From: Thermoactinomyces intermedius
GTDB lineage: Bacteria; Bacillota; Bacilli; Thermoactinomycetales; Thermoactinomycetaceae
Strand: one strand, 5' to 3'
NCBI RefSeq assembly: GCF_016055025.1
Contig: NZ_JAECVW010000001.1
Length of the DNA: 64,000 nt
Position 1 is the stretch's first letter, and every line of letters starts with the position of its first letter. A program made the translations under genes and the position numbers. Shown in pieces: positions 17,870 to 25,935 of this stretch. The notes beneath the pieces were generated by a model, which worked only from the letters and a program-made list of their open reading frames with translations, was not told where the DNA came from and made no database searches.

Positions 17870-18766
17870 TTACCGGCTGATGCAAATTTCGTGAATGTAT
17901 GCGGTCGATCCGTCTTTCAGGCGCAGTTTGTAAAAGTTTCCTTCCTTCCCGATGGCGGTCAAGGCCATGCCTTTGGGGACGCGTTGAACAATGGTTGCCG
18001 ACAAAGAAGGACGGGACCGGAGGTTGGCCAAAAAGACGCCGACCCGGATCGTGTTCCCTTTGACCCGGATATAGTCTTGATGGACATAAGCAGTGCGTCC
18101 GTCTGCCAGTTTTACTTGCACCCAATCTTTCGTTTTGCCCGTGGCCGAAAGACGGGCGCCTTTGTTTAATTTCCCGATGATCGCGGCTCTGAGGGACGGA
18201 GCGGTCCGCAGATGAACGTGGTTGCCCGTGATGGTGGCGGTTTGCAAAACGGGTTGTCCGTCAGGTTTTCCCTGTGGCTTTTGACGGCTTTTGCCGCTGT
18301 GAATCCAAACCGGTGTGCCTGTCGGAATCAGCTTCGATAATTCGATGACATCCTGGTTCCGCATACGGATACAGCCGTTGGAAACATATTTCCCAATCGA
18401 CCCGGGCTGATTGGTGCCGTGGATGCCGTAAGTTCTGCCACGGTCTCCGTTTACGCGAAGGCCCAGCCAGCGTTCGCCCAGCGGGTTTTTCGGATCTCCT
18501 CCCGGGATGCCTTTCCAGCCCGGCTTGTTGATTTTGATGACCACGGGAAACGTGCCTTCCGGGGTCAACCCCGGCTGACGCCCGGTGGCCACCGGATATA
18601 CTTTTTTCAATTGATTGCCTTGATACAAATAGAGCCGGTTGGTGGCTTTGTTGACTTCTATTTTGTAACCGAAGGAAGCGGCATCAGAAACCGTCGGCCA
18701 AAATGAAAAAATGAGTGTGAAGGCAATGGTCGTGATCAAAAGAGAGGACCATTTGAAAAAACGCAA
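17870..18766 (-). CDS. L,D-transpeptidase with two SH3-like repeats
   Basis: This is a paralogue of the neighbouring L,D-transpeptidase, with the same order of signal peptide, YkuD domain (motifs HGTNQPGSIG and SNGCIRM with the catalytic Cys and Arg) and SH3 repeats, but only two repeats. I set the start at TTG 18766 (minus strand), preceded by AGGAGG with 8 bases spacing; this gives a normal signal peptide (MRFFKWSSLLITTIAF...). Reading further upstream adds 32 hydrophilic residues with no ribosome site. It has its own terminator, so the two genes are separate units. The pair probably arose by tandem duplication. Confidence 0.9.
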   Translation of the reverse strand: MRFFKWSSLLITTIAFTLIFSFWPTVSDAASFGYKIEVNKATNRLYLYQGNQLKKVYPVATGRQPGLTPEGTFPVVIKINKPGWKGIPGGDPKNPLGERWLGLRVNGDRGRTYGIHGTNQPGSIGKYVSNGCIRMRNQDVIELSKLIPTGTPVWIHSGKSRQKPQGKPDGQPVLQTATITGNHVHLRTAPSLRAAIIGKLNKGARLSATGKTKDWVQVKLADGRTAYVHQDYIRVKGNTIRVGVFLANLRSRPSLSATIVQRVPKGMALTAIGKEGNFYKLRLKDGSTAYIHEICISR

Positions 18767-18991
18767 TCGGCATGCCTCCTCGTCAGGTGAATTTGTTTTT
18801 TTCTGTCTATTTAGATAATAATGGATGTTAAATGATTTGTGAAGAAGAGAGTCGCATTTCAAGGGGTTGCGGCAGGGATTTCATTCAAAGACACAAAAAG
18901 AAGCCGATTCTTTTCTTGCGGGACAAGGAGTGCTTTATTACAATGAAGCGAAAGGCAGCATGTGATGTTTTTCTCAAAAGGGGTGTTCCGA

Positions 18992-20140
18992 TTGTATAAA
19001 GCGGTTTTATTTGATGTGGATGGTGTGTTTTTAAGCGAGGAAAGATGTTTTGACGCATCGGCGCTGTCCGTGTGGGAATTGCTCCATTCGCCGCGATATC
19101 TGGGGCTGGATGACCAAAAACATGTGGTCCGGCCTTCCGAAGAGCAAATCCGCCGGATCCGGAAAGAGGTTTTTGTGAACGATCAGGTTTTGGACTGGAT
19201 GAAACAAAAAGGGCTCAATTCCAACTGGGATATGGTGTATCTTGTCTTTTCGGGGCAGCTGATGCTCTTTTTGAAGGCAGTGTATGAAGCAAAACCGGAG
19301 AGGGTAAAACAATTATTGAGTGAACCGGTGACGGCGGAGGCGCTCCAAGCGGTCCAAAACGAGGCAAACGGCTTTCAACCGCGGTTTTCCGGCTTTATCT
19401 CCCTGTTTGACCGGAAAGAAAACCTGGACAAGCATCAATTGTTGGTTTATTTCAATGAACTGGCATATGAATGGTTTGGTATCGCGGTGGATGTGTTTTC
19501 CCGGAATTCGTCCTTGTGGAAATTGGCTTACTCGGTTTATCAGGAATGGTATTTGGGTGAGCAACGATTTGAGGAAACCGAGGGCAAACCGGTAAGACAA
19601 AAAGGGAAAAAGGGATTCCTTGAAAATGAAATTCCCTTGGCCGAACCGGAAAAGATCAGGCAATTGCTGACAATGTTAAAAGAAAAGGGGATCCAAGCCG
19701 GGATCGGAACCGGGCGCTCATTTTTGGAAACGGAAGTTCCTTTTCGCTCGTTCGGCTGGTTTTCCTTGCTGGATGAGAACCATATTGCCACGGCCAGTGA
19801 TGTGATGGAAGCGGAAAAAGCCTATCCAAACCGCGCCCCGCTCGGAAAACCCGAGCCGTTTACCTATGTCCGGGCTTACTTGGGAAGGGAGGCAGACATC
19901 CGTGATTGTCTGGATCATCCGTTGCCGTTTGACAATGGTAAAGAGATTTTGATTGTGGGCGATTCGGTGGCCGATTTGATTGCGGCCCGGAAAATGGGCT
20001 GTGATTTTGCCGCAACTTTGACCGGCCTGACCGGGAAAGCAGCCCGGGCGAAGTTTGAAGAGCTGGGGGCGGATTATATTTTGGAAGACATTACGCATTT
20101 CCTTCCTCTCCTTACAACGTATCGGTTGACTAAACACTAA
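18992..20140 (+). CDS. HAD-superfamily hydrolase, large
   Basis: This 382-residue protein has HAD motif I near its N-terminus (LFDVDGVFL, two catalytic Asp), a TGRS segment that may be motif II, and a C-terminal ILIVGDSVADLIAARKMG acidic motif. A long helical cap insertion of about 200 residues separates motif I from the rest, which is larger than in most phosphoglycolate phosphatases. The substrate is unknown. TTG 18992 is preferred because AAAAGGGGTG lies just before it, giving MYKAVLFDVDG; an ATG at 18962 would add ten residues. Confidence 0.78.
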   Translation: MYKAVLFDVDGVFLSEERCFDASALSVWELLHSPRYLGLDDQKHVVRPSEEQIRRIRKEVFVNDQVLDWMKQKGLNSNWDMVYLVFSGQLMLFLKAVYEAKPERVKQLLSEPVTAEALQAVQNEANGFQPRFSGFISLFDRKENLDKHQLLVYFNELAYEWFGIAVDVFSRNSSLWKLAYSVYQEWYLGEQRFEETEGKPVRQKGKKGFLENEIPLAEPEKIRQLLTMLKEKGIQAGIGTGRSFLETEVPFRSFGWFSLLDENHIATASDVMEAEKAYPNRAPLGKPEPFTYVRAYLGREADIRDCLDHPLPFDNGKEILIVGDSVADLIAARKMGCDFAATLTGLTGKAARAKFEELGADYILEDITHFLPLLTTYRLTKH

Positions 20141-20155
20141 ATTTTCAAGCATAAT
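20126..20155 (+). promoter_or_regulatory. Promoter of sodA
   Basis: TTGACT (20126-20131), 18 bases, CATAAT (20150-20155). The -35 box overlaps the end of the upstream HAD gene. It is about 70 bases before the sodA ATG. Confidence 0.5.
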
Positions 20156-20227
20156 AAATATAGATGTTGGTTTTGTTTCCAATGTCCCAAAAAGCCATTG
20201 ATTTTCATTACATAGGAGGTAAAAACT

Positions 20228-20839
20228 ATGGCCAAATATGAATTGCCGCCACTGCCATATGCAAAAGATGCTTTGGAACCGCATATTGATGCAACCACCA
20301 TGGAAATTCACCATGACCGCCATCATGCGACTTATGTCAACAACTTGAATGCCGCGCTGGAAGGGCATGATGTTGGCGCCAAAAGCGTGGAAGAATTGAT
20401 CTCGGACCTGAATGCTTTGCCGGAAAGCATCCGCACGGCTGTCCGCAACAACGGAGGCGGACATGCAAACCACAGCTTGTTCTGGCAAATTTTGAGCCCG
20501 AACGGAGGAGGCGCTCCGACGGGTGAAGTGGCAGAAGCGATCAATGCTGAATTCGGAAGCTTCGATGCCTTTAAAGAAGAGTTCTCCAATGCAGCCAAAG
20601 GACGCTTTGGAAGCGGCTGGGCATGGCTGGTTGTGAAAGACGGAAAGCTGGCCGTCACCAGCACGCCGAACCAAGACAGCCCGTTGATGGAAGGGGCAAC
20701 CCCGATCTTGGGATTGGATGTTTGGGAGCACGCTTACTATCTCAAATACCAAAACAAACGTCCGGAATACATTGAAGCATTCTGGAACGTTGTGAACTGG
20801 GAAGAAGTAAACAAACGTTACCTCGCCGCCCGCGGTTAA
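20228..20839 (+). CDS. sodA: Superoxide dismutase, Mn/Fe type
   Basis: This cytosolic enzyme dismutates superoxide. The 203-residue length is standard. Metal ligands are visible as His28 (MEIHHDRHH), His82 (GHANHSLFW), Asp164 and His168 (GLDVWEHAYYLKY). The GGGHANH context and Gln in TPNQDSP favour manganese, but metal choice cannot be proved from sequence. A TAGGAGGT site precedes the ATG and a terminator follows, so it is a single-gene unit. Confidence 0.97.
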   Translation: MAKYELPPLPYAKDALEPHIDATTMEIHHDRHHATYVNNLNAALEGHDVGAKSVEELISDLNALPESIRTAVRNNGGGHANHSLFWQILSPNGGGAPTGEVAEAINAEFGSFDAFKEEFSNAAKGRFGSGWAWLVVKDGKLAVTSTPNQDSPLMEGATPILGLDVWEHAYYLKYQNKRPEYIEAFWNVVNWEEVNKRYLAARG

Positions 20840-20851
20840 TCCCGGTAAAAA

Positions 20852-20880
20852 AGGCACAGCAAGAATGCTGTGTCTTTTTT
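20852..20880 (+). terminator. Terminator after sodA
   Basis: GGCACAGCA pairs with TGCTGTGTC (one G-U) around AGAA and is followed by T7. Confidence 0.88.
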
Positions 20881-20981
20881 TGCGTCTTTTGATTCCCAAT
20901 AAATCACTATTGAGTCGAAATATCCCTTCTCCTACAATAGCGGTTGTGTAGCTCTGCCCGGTCAAAAAGGGAGGGGATTGA

Positions 20982-21701
20982 ATGAAGACAGTGAAAAATC
21001 TGACGGCGGCCATTGCGATTCTTGCCATGGCTGTGGTGGTTTTGTATAAATCCGCCCATCAAGGGCATGCAAAAATGACAGACCGGAAAATATTGAAAAA
21101 AGCATCCGCGGCAGTGGATGACAGTGCATATACCCGCTTATGGGAAGAGAGAAATGAAGAAGCATTGAGCGAGGGCTTGGCGGTTTCCCATGTGAAACAA
21201 GATAAACGGAAAACCCGTCCGGTTCGCTTGGCCGGGAAATCCATGCAAAAGAAAGAAACGGGCAACACCGCGCAACCCGGTAAAAATGAAATAAAAGGAA
21301 AAATGGCCGGCGATGGGCCGGGGAAAAAAAGATTTGATGTCACGCCTGCGGAAAAAAGGCTGTTGGCCAAAGCGGTTTACGGAGAAGCCCGCGGAGAATC
21401 GTTCAAGGGGCAGGTGGCCGTGGCCGCGGTGATTTTAAACCGGACGGAACATGCGGCTTTCCCGGACAGCATCCGTGGAGTGATTTATCAGAAAAATGCT
21501 TTTACGGCGGTCAGTGACGGACAAATTCAACTGGAGCCGGACGCCAAGGCGGTAAGAGCGGTGGAAATGGCGATCCAAGGGGGGGATCCGACACAAGGAG
21601 CCGTTTATTATTACAATCCGGAAATCGCCACCTCCGAATGGATGGAGAAAAAAGCGTCGAACAGCAAGAAAATGCGCATTGGTGAACACGTCTTCTTTTA
21701 A
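20982..21701 (+). CDS. SleB/CwlJ-type cell wall hydrolase
   Basis: This 239-residue protein has an N-terminal hydrophobic segment (residues 7-23), a basic low-complexity linker (about 60-112) and a C-terminal Hydrolase_2 (SleB) domain from about 118. The domain shows KRLLAKAVYGEARGE with the conserved Glu, VAAVILNR and QGAVYYYNPE. Members act on muramic-lactam-containing spore cortex or on vegetative wall. No peptidoglycan-binding repeat is present, unlike classical SleB, so it may be a YkvT-like paralogue. The ATG follows GGGAGGGG. Confidence 0.85.
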   Translation: MKTVKNLTAAIAILAMAVVVLYKSAHQGHAKMTDRKILKKASAAVDDSAYTRLWEERNEEALSEGLAVSHVKQDKRKTRPVRLAGKSMQKKETGNTAQPGKNEIKGKMAGDGPGKKRFDVTPAEKRLLAKAVYGEARGESFKGQVAVAAVILNRTEHAAFPDSIRGVIYQKNAFTAVSDGQIQLEPDAKAVRAVEMAIQGGDPTQGAVYYYNPEIATSEWMEKKASNSKKMRIGEHVFF

Positions 21702-21815
21702 ATAGCGTCCGTGTTTTTGCTCCCTGTTTCAAAAAAGTGTAGAATATAGAGATACAGCGGCCCTGTGTCATTTTTTCCGCTTCCCTGAAGTGAGGGAGAA
21801 GCGGGAGGATGAAGA

Positions 21816-22132
21816 CTGGTTCAACGGGACAACCTTCATCGGGCGGGAAAGCATATTCGCCATCCGGATGACGTAAAGATGGAAGTAGCCAAGCCGTTTT
21901 TGTTCAATGGGAAGAGCCGGAGGTGCCGGACGGATCGTGCCGAAGGCGAAAGGAAACGGGGGAAACGGCCCGCAGCACGGCATCCAAAGAGTTTTCCGAG
22001 TGGTTGCTGCACTTTGCGTGTTTGGTTTCATTGCGAGATTACGGATTTAAATCCGGGCAGTTTTGGGAACAGTATATAGGGGTAACGGGTTTGCAAAGGA
22101 GGGAAGCGCCATCGAACGCATATTACTGCTGA
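21816..22132 (+). pseudogene. Probable frameshifted small gene, unknown function
   Basis: Two overlapping reading frames here both look coding and together read as one protein of roughly 105 residues. The first runs from CTG 21816 (or ATG 21879) through HRAGKHIRHPDDVKMEVAKP. The second continues as VQWEEPEVPDGSC... and a hydrophobic/aromatic FSEWLLHFACLVSLRDYGF region, to a stop at 22130-22132. The switch lies at the T5 run 21897-21901; one extra T would fuse them. GGGAGG (21803-21808) sits 7 bases before CTG 21816. It is either a broken gene, a homopolymer sequencing error or a -1 slip site. I do not recognise the family. It overlaps the next gene's start. Confidence 0.4.
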
Positions 22133-23235
22133 CCATGGGCTTCGGTACCGGACATAATGCTGCCGCCAAGGCACTGAAGTGTCAATTTGAAAAAATGCCT
22201 GCAGTAACAGCGGAGGTGGTTGATTTACTGGATTTGATCCCTGGCACCTTCCATCCCCTGTTGCAATCTGGATATCACGGAATGTTGAACAAGTTTCCAA
22301 CCCTTTATCATTATTTATATGACTGGACTCATCACAATAAAATGTTTCGTTATGTCTCAAGCGAACTCATTGAAAAGATGGGCTGGTCCATTCGGAAGAA
22401 AATGGCGCAACTCTTTGAACAAGTGCAGCCGACACGAATAGTTTCCACCCATCCTTTTGCGTTGCTTTTGTGTCCGACCCAATGGGAGGAAGTCCCGGCC
22501 GTCGGAGTGATTACCGATTATGAATTGCATCCCATCTGGCTGATGCGGTTGCCGCATGCGCTTTTTGTGCCCAAGCGTTTGCTGAATCAATGCCAGTTGG
22601 AACAAATTCAGTGGACAACAGGGCTTGAAATCCATGAAACAGGCATACCGGTCAATGAAGCTTTTTATGAAGAAATACCGAAGGAAGAAGCGCGCCGACA
22701 ATTGAATTTAAAAAGCGACGAACCGGTGGTGTTGATCATGGGCGGAGGCACCGGTCTTGGACCGCTGGAGCAGTTGGTGGATGAAATCCGGCATCTCCGT
22801 TCCATGCAATTTGTTGTGTTGACCGGGAAAAACGACCAGTTGTATCACCGGCTTCAAAAGAAAGTGAATCAACCACACATCCGGATTGAACCCTTTCGTT
22901 GCGACATCCCGCTGAGGATGGCGGCTGCCGACTTGTTGGTCACCAAACCCGGCGGATTGACCATCAGCGAGGCCATTGCCAAAAAATTGCCGATGTTTTT
23001 GTTTGAAGCTTTACCGGGACAGGAAAAAGCCAATCAACAATATTTGTTGCACCATCGTGTGGCCATGATCACGAGACCGCAGACGATCCGGTTGCAATTG
23101 GAAAAGTTTTTTTCGCCGGATTATAAAAGAGATCGCATGGTCGAACGGTTTACCGGGCTGATGTCGCCGAATGCGGGAGAGCGGATTGTTCACGAGACGC
23201 TTCGAATCCAGACAAAGATGATGCAGACTTTATAG
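22111..23235 (+). CDS. UgtP/MGDG-synthase-like glycosyltransferase
   Basis: This GT28-type enzyme is expected to transfer a sugar (typically glucose from UDP-glucose) to diacylglycerol or a related lipid at the inner membrane face. An N-terminal MGDG-synthase fold is marked by ILLLTMGFGTGHNAAAKAL, and a GT-B C-terminal half by LIMGGGTGLG and KPGGLTISEA. AAAGGAGGG (22095-22103) lies 7 bases before an ATC codon at 22111, directly ahead of the first strand. The nearest in-frame ATG would remove that strand, and a TTG at 22063 has no ribosome site. AUC initiation is therefore proposed. The length from 22111 is 374 residues. Confidence 0.82.
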   Translation: MERILLLTMGFGTGHNAAAKALKCQFEKMPAVTAEVVDLLDLIPGTFHPLLQSGYHGMLNKFPTLYHYLYDWTHHNKMFRYVSSELIEKMGWSIRKKMAQLFEQVQPTRIVSTHPFALLLCPTQWEEVPAVGVITDYELHPIWLMRLPHALFVPKRLLNQCQLEQIQWTTGLEIHETGIPVNEAFYEEIPKEEARRQLNLKSDEPVVLIMGGGTGLGPLEQLVDEIRHLRSMQFVVLTGKNDQLYHRLQKKVNQPHIRIEPFRCDIPLRMAAADLLVTKPGGLTISEAIAKKLPMFLFEALPGQEKANQQYLLHHRVAMITRPQTIRLQLEKFFSPDYKRDRMVERFTGLMSPNAGERIVHETLRIQTKMMQTL

Positions 23236-23289
23236 CTAACATGGAGCAGCTACAAAGTCTGTTTCTTTTATATAAAGGGGGATCTGCTT

Positions 23290-24297
23290 TTGAAACTGGT
23301 CACGTATTGCGTCAAAGCCGATGAATTGAACATCCAGACGGAAGAGATTGCCGGTGCCCGCCTGGGACTGGTGTCAGGGGCATGGATCATCGATGTGGGA
23401 CTTGCCCAAAGATGGCTGGAAATTGAAAAACGTTTGGTTTTTTCCCATGAAATCGCAACGGAGATGGGGCAATGTCTGGCCAGAGGGGATGCGGAATTCA
23501 ACGCCCTCAGAGAGATGGAAAGGCAGCTTGCGCAGGAGGACATCGGAACGTTGCAGATCGAAGGGGAGCCCGTTGCGATCCGCCTGGAGGAAGCCAAGCT
23601 GTTTGCTCCTGTTCCTGTGCCGAACAGTTTTCGCGATTTTTATGCGTTTGAGCAGCATGTCAAGACCTGCCGTCAAAAGCGGGGGCTTCCCATGGCGCCG
23701 GAGTGGTATGAAATTCCTGTTTTTTATTTTTCGAATCATCGGTCAATTGTCGGGCACGAGTCACGGGTCAAGAAGCCGGAATACACCAACGAGCTTGACT
23801 TTGAACTGGAAGTGGCCTGTATCATCAAAAAGAAAGGAAAAAACATTCCGCACGAACGGGCGTTGGAATATATTGCCGGCTTTACGATTTTAAATGACTG
23901 GAGTGCAAGGGATGAGCAACGAAAAGAAATGGCGGTCGGGTTGGGGCCGGCTAAAGGGAAAGATTTTGCCACCTCGATGGGTCCTTATCTGGTGACGCCG
24001 GAAGAATTGGAAGACCGTCGGTCCGGTGAACACTGGGATTTAAAGATGCGGGCCAGAATCAACGGCAAAGAGGTTTCATCGGGAAATGTAAAATCGCTTT
24101 ACTGGAGTTTTGCCCGGATGATTGAGCGGGCTTCGCGGGATTGTGAGCTTTTCCCGGGCGACGTGATCGGTTCCGGGACGGTCGGAACCGGCTGCATTCT
24201 GGAATTGGGCACCGATGTGCACCGCTATTTGGAACCGGGGGACGTGGTGGAACTGGAAGTCGAGCGGCTCGGCATCTTGAAAAACATGATTATCTGA
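23290..24297 (+). CDS. Fumarylacetoacetate hydrolase family protein
   Basis: This 335-residue protein has an FAH-type C-terminal domain from about residue 105 with the metal-site segment LDFELEVACI and the GFTILNDWSARD and GPAKGKDFATSMGP motifs. Members cleave C-C bonds of acylpyruvates or tautomerise and decarboxylate related diketo acids. The exact substrate is unknown, since no aromatic catabolism genes are nearby. The start is TTG 23290 with AAAGGGGGA upstream. It stands alone, and the hom promoter begins 11 bases after its stop codon. Confidence 0.85.
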   Translation: MKLVTYCVKADELNIQTEEIAGARLGLVSGAWIIDVGLAQRWLEIEKRLVFSHEIATEMGQCLARGDAEFNALREMERQLAQEDIGTLQIEGEPVAIRLEEAKLFAPVPVPNSFRDFYAFEQHVKTCRQKRGLPMAPEWYEIPVFYFSNHRSIVGHESRVKKPEYTNELDFELEVACIIKKKGKNIPHERALEYIAGFTILNDWSARDEQRKEMAVGLGPAKGKDFATSMGPYLVTPEELEDRRSGEHWDLKMRARINGKEVSSGNVKSLYWSFARMIERASRDCELFPGDVIGSGTVGTGCILELGTDVHRYLEPGDVVELEVERLGILKNMII

Positions 24298-24308
24298 AGG
24301 AGTGGCCC

Positions 24309-24337
24309 TTGACAAAGAAGGAGTTGAACTTCATAAT
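24309..24337 (+). promoter_or_regulatory. Promoter of the S-box-controlled hom gene
   Basis: Perfect TTGACA (24309-24314), 17 bases, CATAAT (24332-24337). Transcription would start near 24344, about 36 bases before the SAM riboswitch. Confidence 0.8.
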
Positions 24338-24379
24338 ATACAGAAATATTTTGGAACTGAATACAAAGTGGATATTCAT

Positions 24380-24492
24380 TCTTATCCAGAGTGGCGGAGG
24401 GACTGGCCCGATGAAGCCCGGCAACCTCGGTGATCAGCCAATCACCGGAAGGTGCCAATTCCTGCAGCGGTTTCAACCGCTGAAAGATAAGA
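24380..24492 (+). ncRNA. SAM-I riboswitch (S-box) upstream of hom
   Basis: The conserved S-box core is present: GGCGGAGGGACTGGCCC, GATGAAGCCCGGCAACC and AAGGTGCCAATTCC. P1 pairs TCTTATC (24380-24386) with GATAAGA (24486-24492). The P1 3' strand also belongs to an antiterminator (GATAAGAAGA 24486-24495 with TCTTCTTATC 24517-24526). When SAM is bound P1 forms, the antiterminator is lost and termination follows. Confidence 0.96.
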
Positions 24493-24513
24493 AGAACGTT
24501 TTTCGGATGACAA

Positions 24514-24545
24514 CCCTCTTCTTATCTTTATGGAAGGGGGTTTTT
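24514..24545 (+). terminator. SAM-dependent attenuator of hom
   Basis: CCCTCTTC (24514-24521) pairs with GAAGGGGG (24533-24540), followed by T5. Its 5' arm overlaps the antiterminator partner, so terminator and antiterminator exclude each other. Confidence 0.9.
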
Positions 24546-24569
24546 ATTTTGGGAGGCAGAGGTGGAACA

Positions 24570-25862
24570 ATGGAAAAAGTGAATGTTGCTTTGCTTGGTT
24601 TGGGAACAGTGGGAAGCGGAGTATGGAAAATGCTCAAGGAAAACCAGGATGTGATTGCCCGCAAAACCGGGAAGTGGTATCAAGTTCATGCGATTTTGGT
24701 GAAAGATCCCGGGAAAAAGCGGGATCTGGAAATCACGGATGCACGGATCACAACGGATTTTTCCCAAGTTCTGACCGAAGAGACCGATGTGTTGGTGGAA
24801 GTGATGGGGGGAGTGGAACCGGCTTATTCATACATCAAACAGGCGATGAAAAAAGGATGCCATGTGGTGACCGCCAACAAAGAGCTGATCGCCAAACACG
24901 GCATGGAATTGGAACAACTGGCTAAACAATGCCAAGTTCAATTGCGGTATGAAGCCAGTGTCGGGGGAGGTATTCCGGTCATCAGCACCCTACGCCATTT
25001 TCTGAAGGCCAACCGCATCGACCGGATCCAGGGCATTTTAAACGGGACGACCAATTATATCCTGACCCAAATGCAAGAGAAAGGTCATTCGTTTGCGGAG
25101 GTTTTAAAAAAAGCCCAGGAGAAAGGGTATGCGGAAAGCGATCCTTCCTCCGATGTGGAAGGATTGGATGCGGTCTATAAATTGACGATTTTGATGCGGC
25201 TTGCTTTTCAGGCCCGGGTATCCGTTTCAGACATTTTTTATCAGGGAATCACCGATATACTTTCGGGAGAGCTTCAATTGGCAGGGAAATTGGGGTATTC
25301 GGTCAAATTGCTGGCACAGGCCGAAAAATTCGGCGAAAACGGCCCGGTTTCCGGTTCGGTTTTACCGACGCTGGTTCCCAAGGAACACCCGTTGGCCTCA
25401 GTCCGGGATGTTTATAACGCCATGACGGTCGAAGGCGATTATGTTCAGGATTTGACGCTGGTCGGACAAGGTGCGGGACAGAAACCGACAGCCAGCGCAG
25501 TGGTGGAAGACTTGCTGAACACAAACGGCTTTGCGGAACAAAATCCCCTTCCGGTGAAAGAGCCTTGGATGCTCTCCGGGGATGATTTGTTCCCCACCCG
25601 TTTTTTGTTGCTCAAAGTGCGCGGACAGGTAACAGAATCCATGCTTTCGCCGTCTTTCTGCAAAGAAGCTTCGTCCCTGGCTTTGCTCCCGGCGGAAGAA
25701 CACACGTTTATCGGGTTGATTCTCCGGGGATGGACACAAGAGAAAACAGATGCCCTGGTTTCCACGTGGGACGGGAAAGTGGACGGCATTCGGATCCGTC
25801 CGGTGTTAAGCGGTGAAGCAACGGGCAGCAAACGATCCCTTCCGCTTGCCCGGACGATGTGA
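24570..25862 (+). CDS. hom: Homoserine dehydrogenase
   Basis: This enzyme reduces aspartate semialdehyde to homoserine, the branch point to methionine and threonine. The 430-residue protein has an NAD(P)-binding N-terminus (ALLGLGTVGSGV), TANKELIAKHG, the catalytic-domain signature (SVGGGIPVI, LNGTTNYIL, DPSSDVEGLDA) and a C-terminal ACT-like domain. ATG 24570 is preceded by AGGTGG; reading upstream would enter the riboswitch. Control by SAM suggests that methionine supply dominates its regulation, whereas threonine genes are not adjacent. Confidence 0.96.
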   Translation: MEKVNVALLGLGTVGSGVWKMLKENQDVIARKTGKWYQVHAILVKDPGKKRDLEITDARITTDFSQVLTEETDVLVEVMGGVEPAYSYIKQAMKKGCHVVTANKELIAKHGMELEQLAKQCQVQLRYEASVGGGIPVISTLRHFLKANRIDRIQGILNGTTNYILTQMQEKGHSFAEVLKKAQEKGYAESDPSSDVEGLDAVYKLTILMRLAFQARVSVSDIFYQGITDILSGELQLAGKLGYSVKLLAQAEKFGENGPVSGSVLPTLVPKEHPLASVRDVYNAMTVEGDYVQDLTLVGQGAGQKPTASAVVEDLLNTNGFAEQNPLPVKEPWMLSGDDLFPTRFLLLKVRGQVTESMLSPSFCKEASSLALLPAEEHTFIGLILRGWTQEKTDALVSTWDGKVDGIRIRPVLSGEATGSKRSLPLARTM

Positions 25863-25867
25863 AAAAA

Positions 25868-25908
25868 GGCCGCCGGGCAAGGAGCAGGACTCCTTGAGCG
25901 GCGGCTGT
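25868..25908 (+). terminator. Terminator after hom
   Basis: GCCGCC...CAAGGAG pairs with CTCCTTG...GGCGGC, forming a long two-part stem. The following T tract (TGTTTGATT) is interrupted, so strength is uncertain. Confidence 0.6.
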
Positions 25909-25935
25909 TTGATTGCCGAAGGGTTCGGGGAGGGG

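Noticed and set aside
21879..22079. Stand-alone 66-residue ORF starting at ATG 21879
   Set aside because: Only its beginning looks coding; after 21901 the composition becomes Arg/Cys-rich and the plausible coding continues in the other frame, so it is treated as part of a frameshifted gene.
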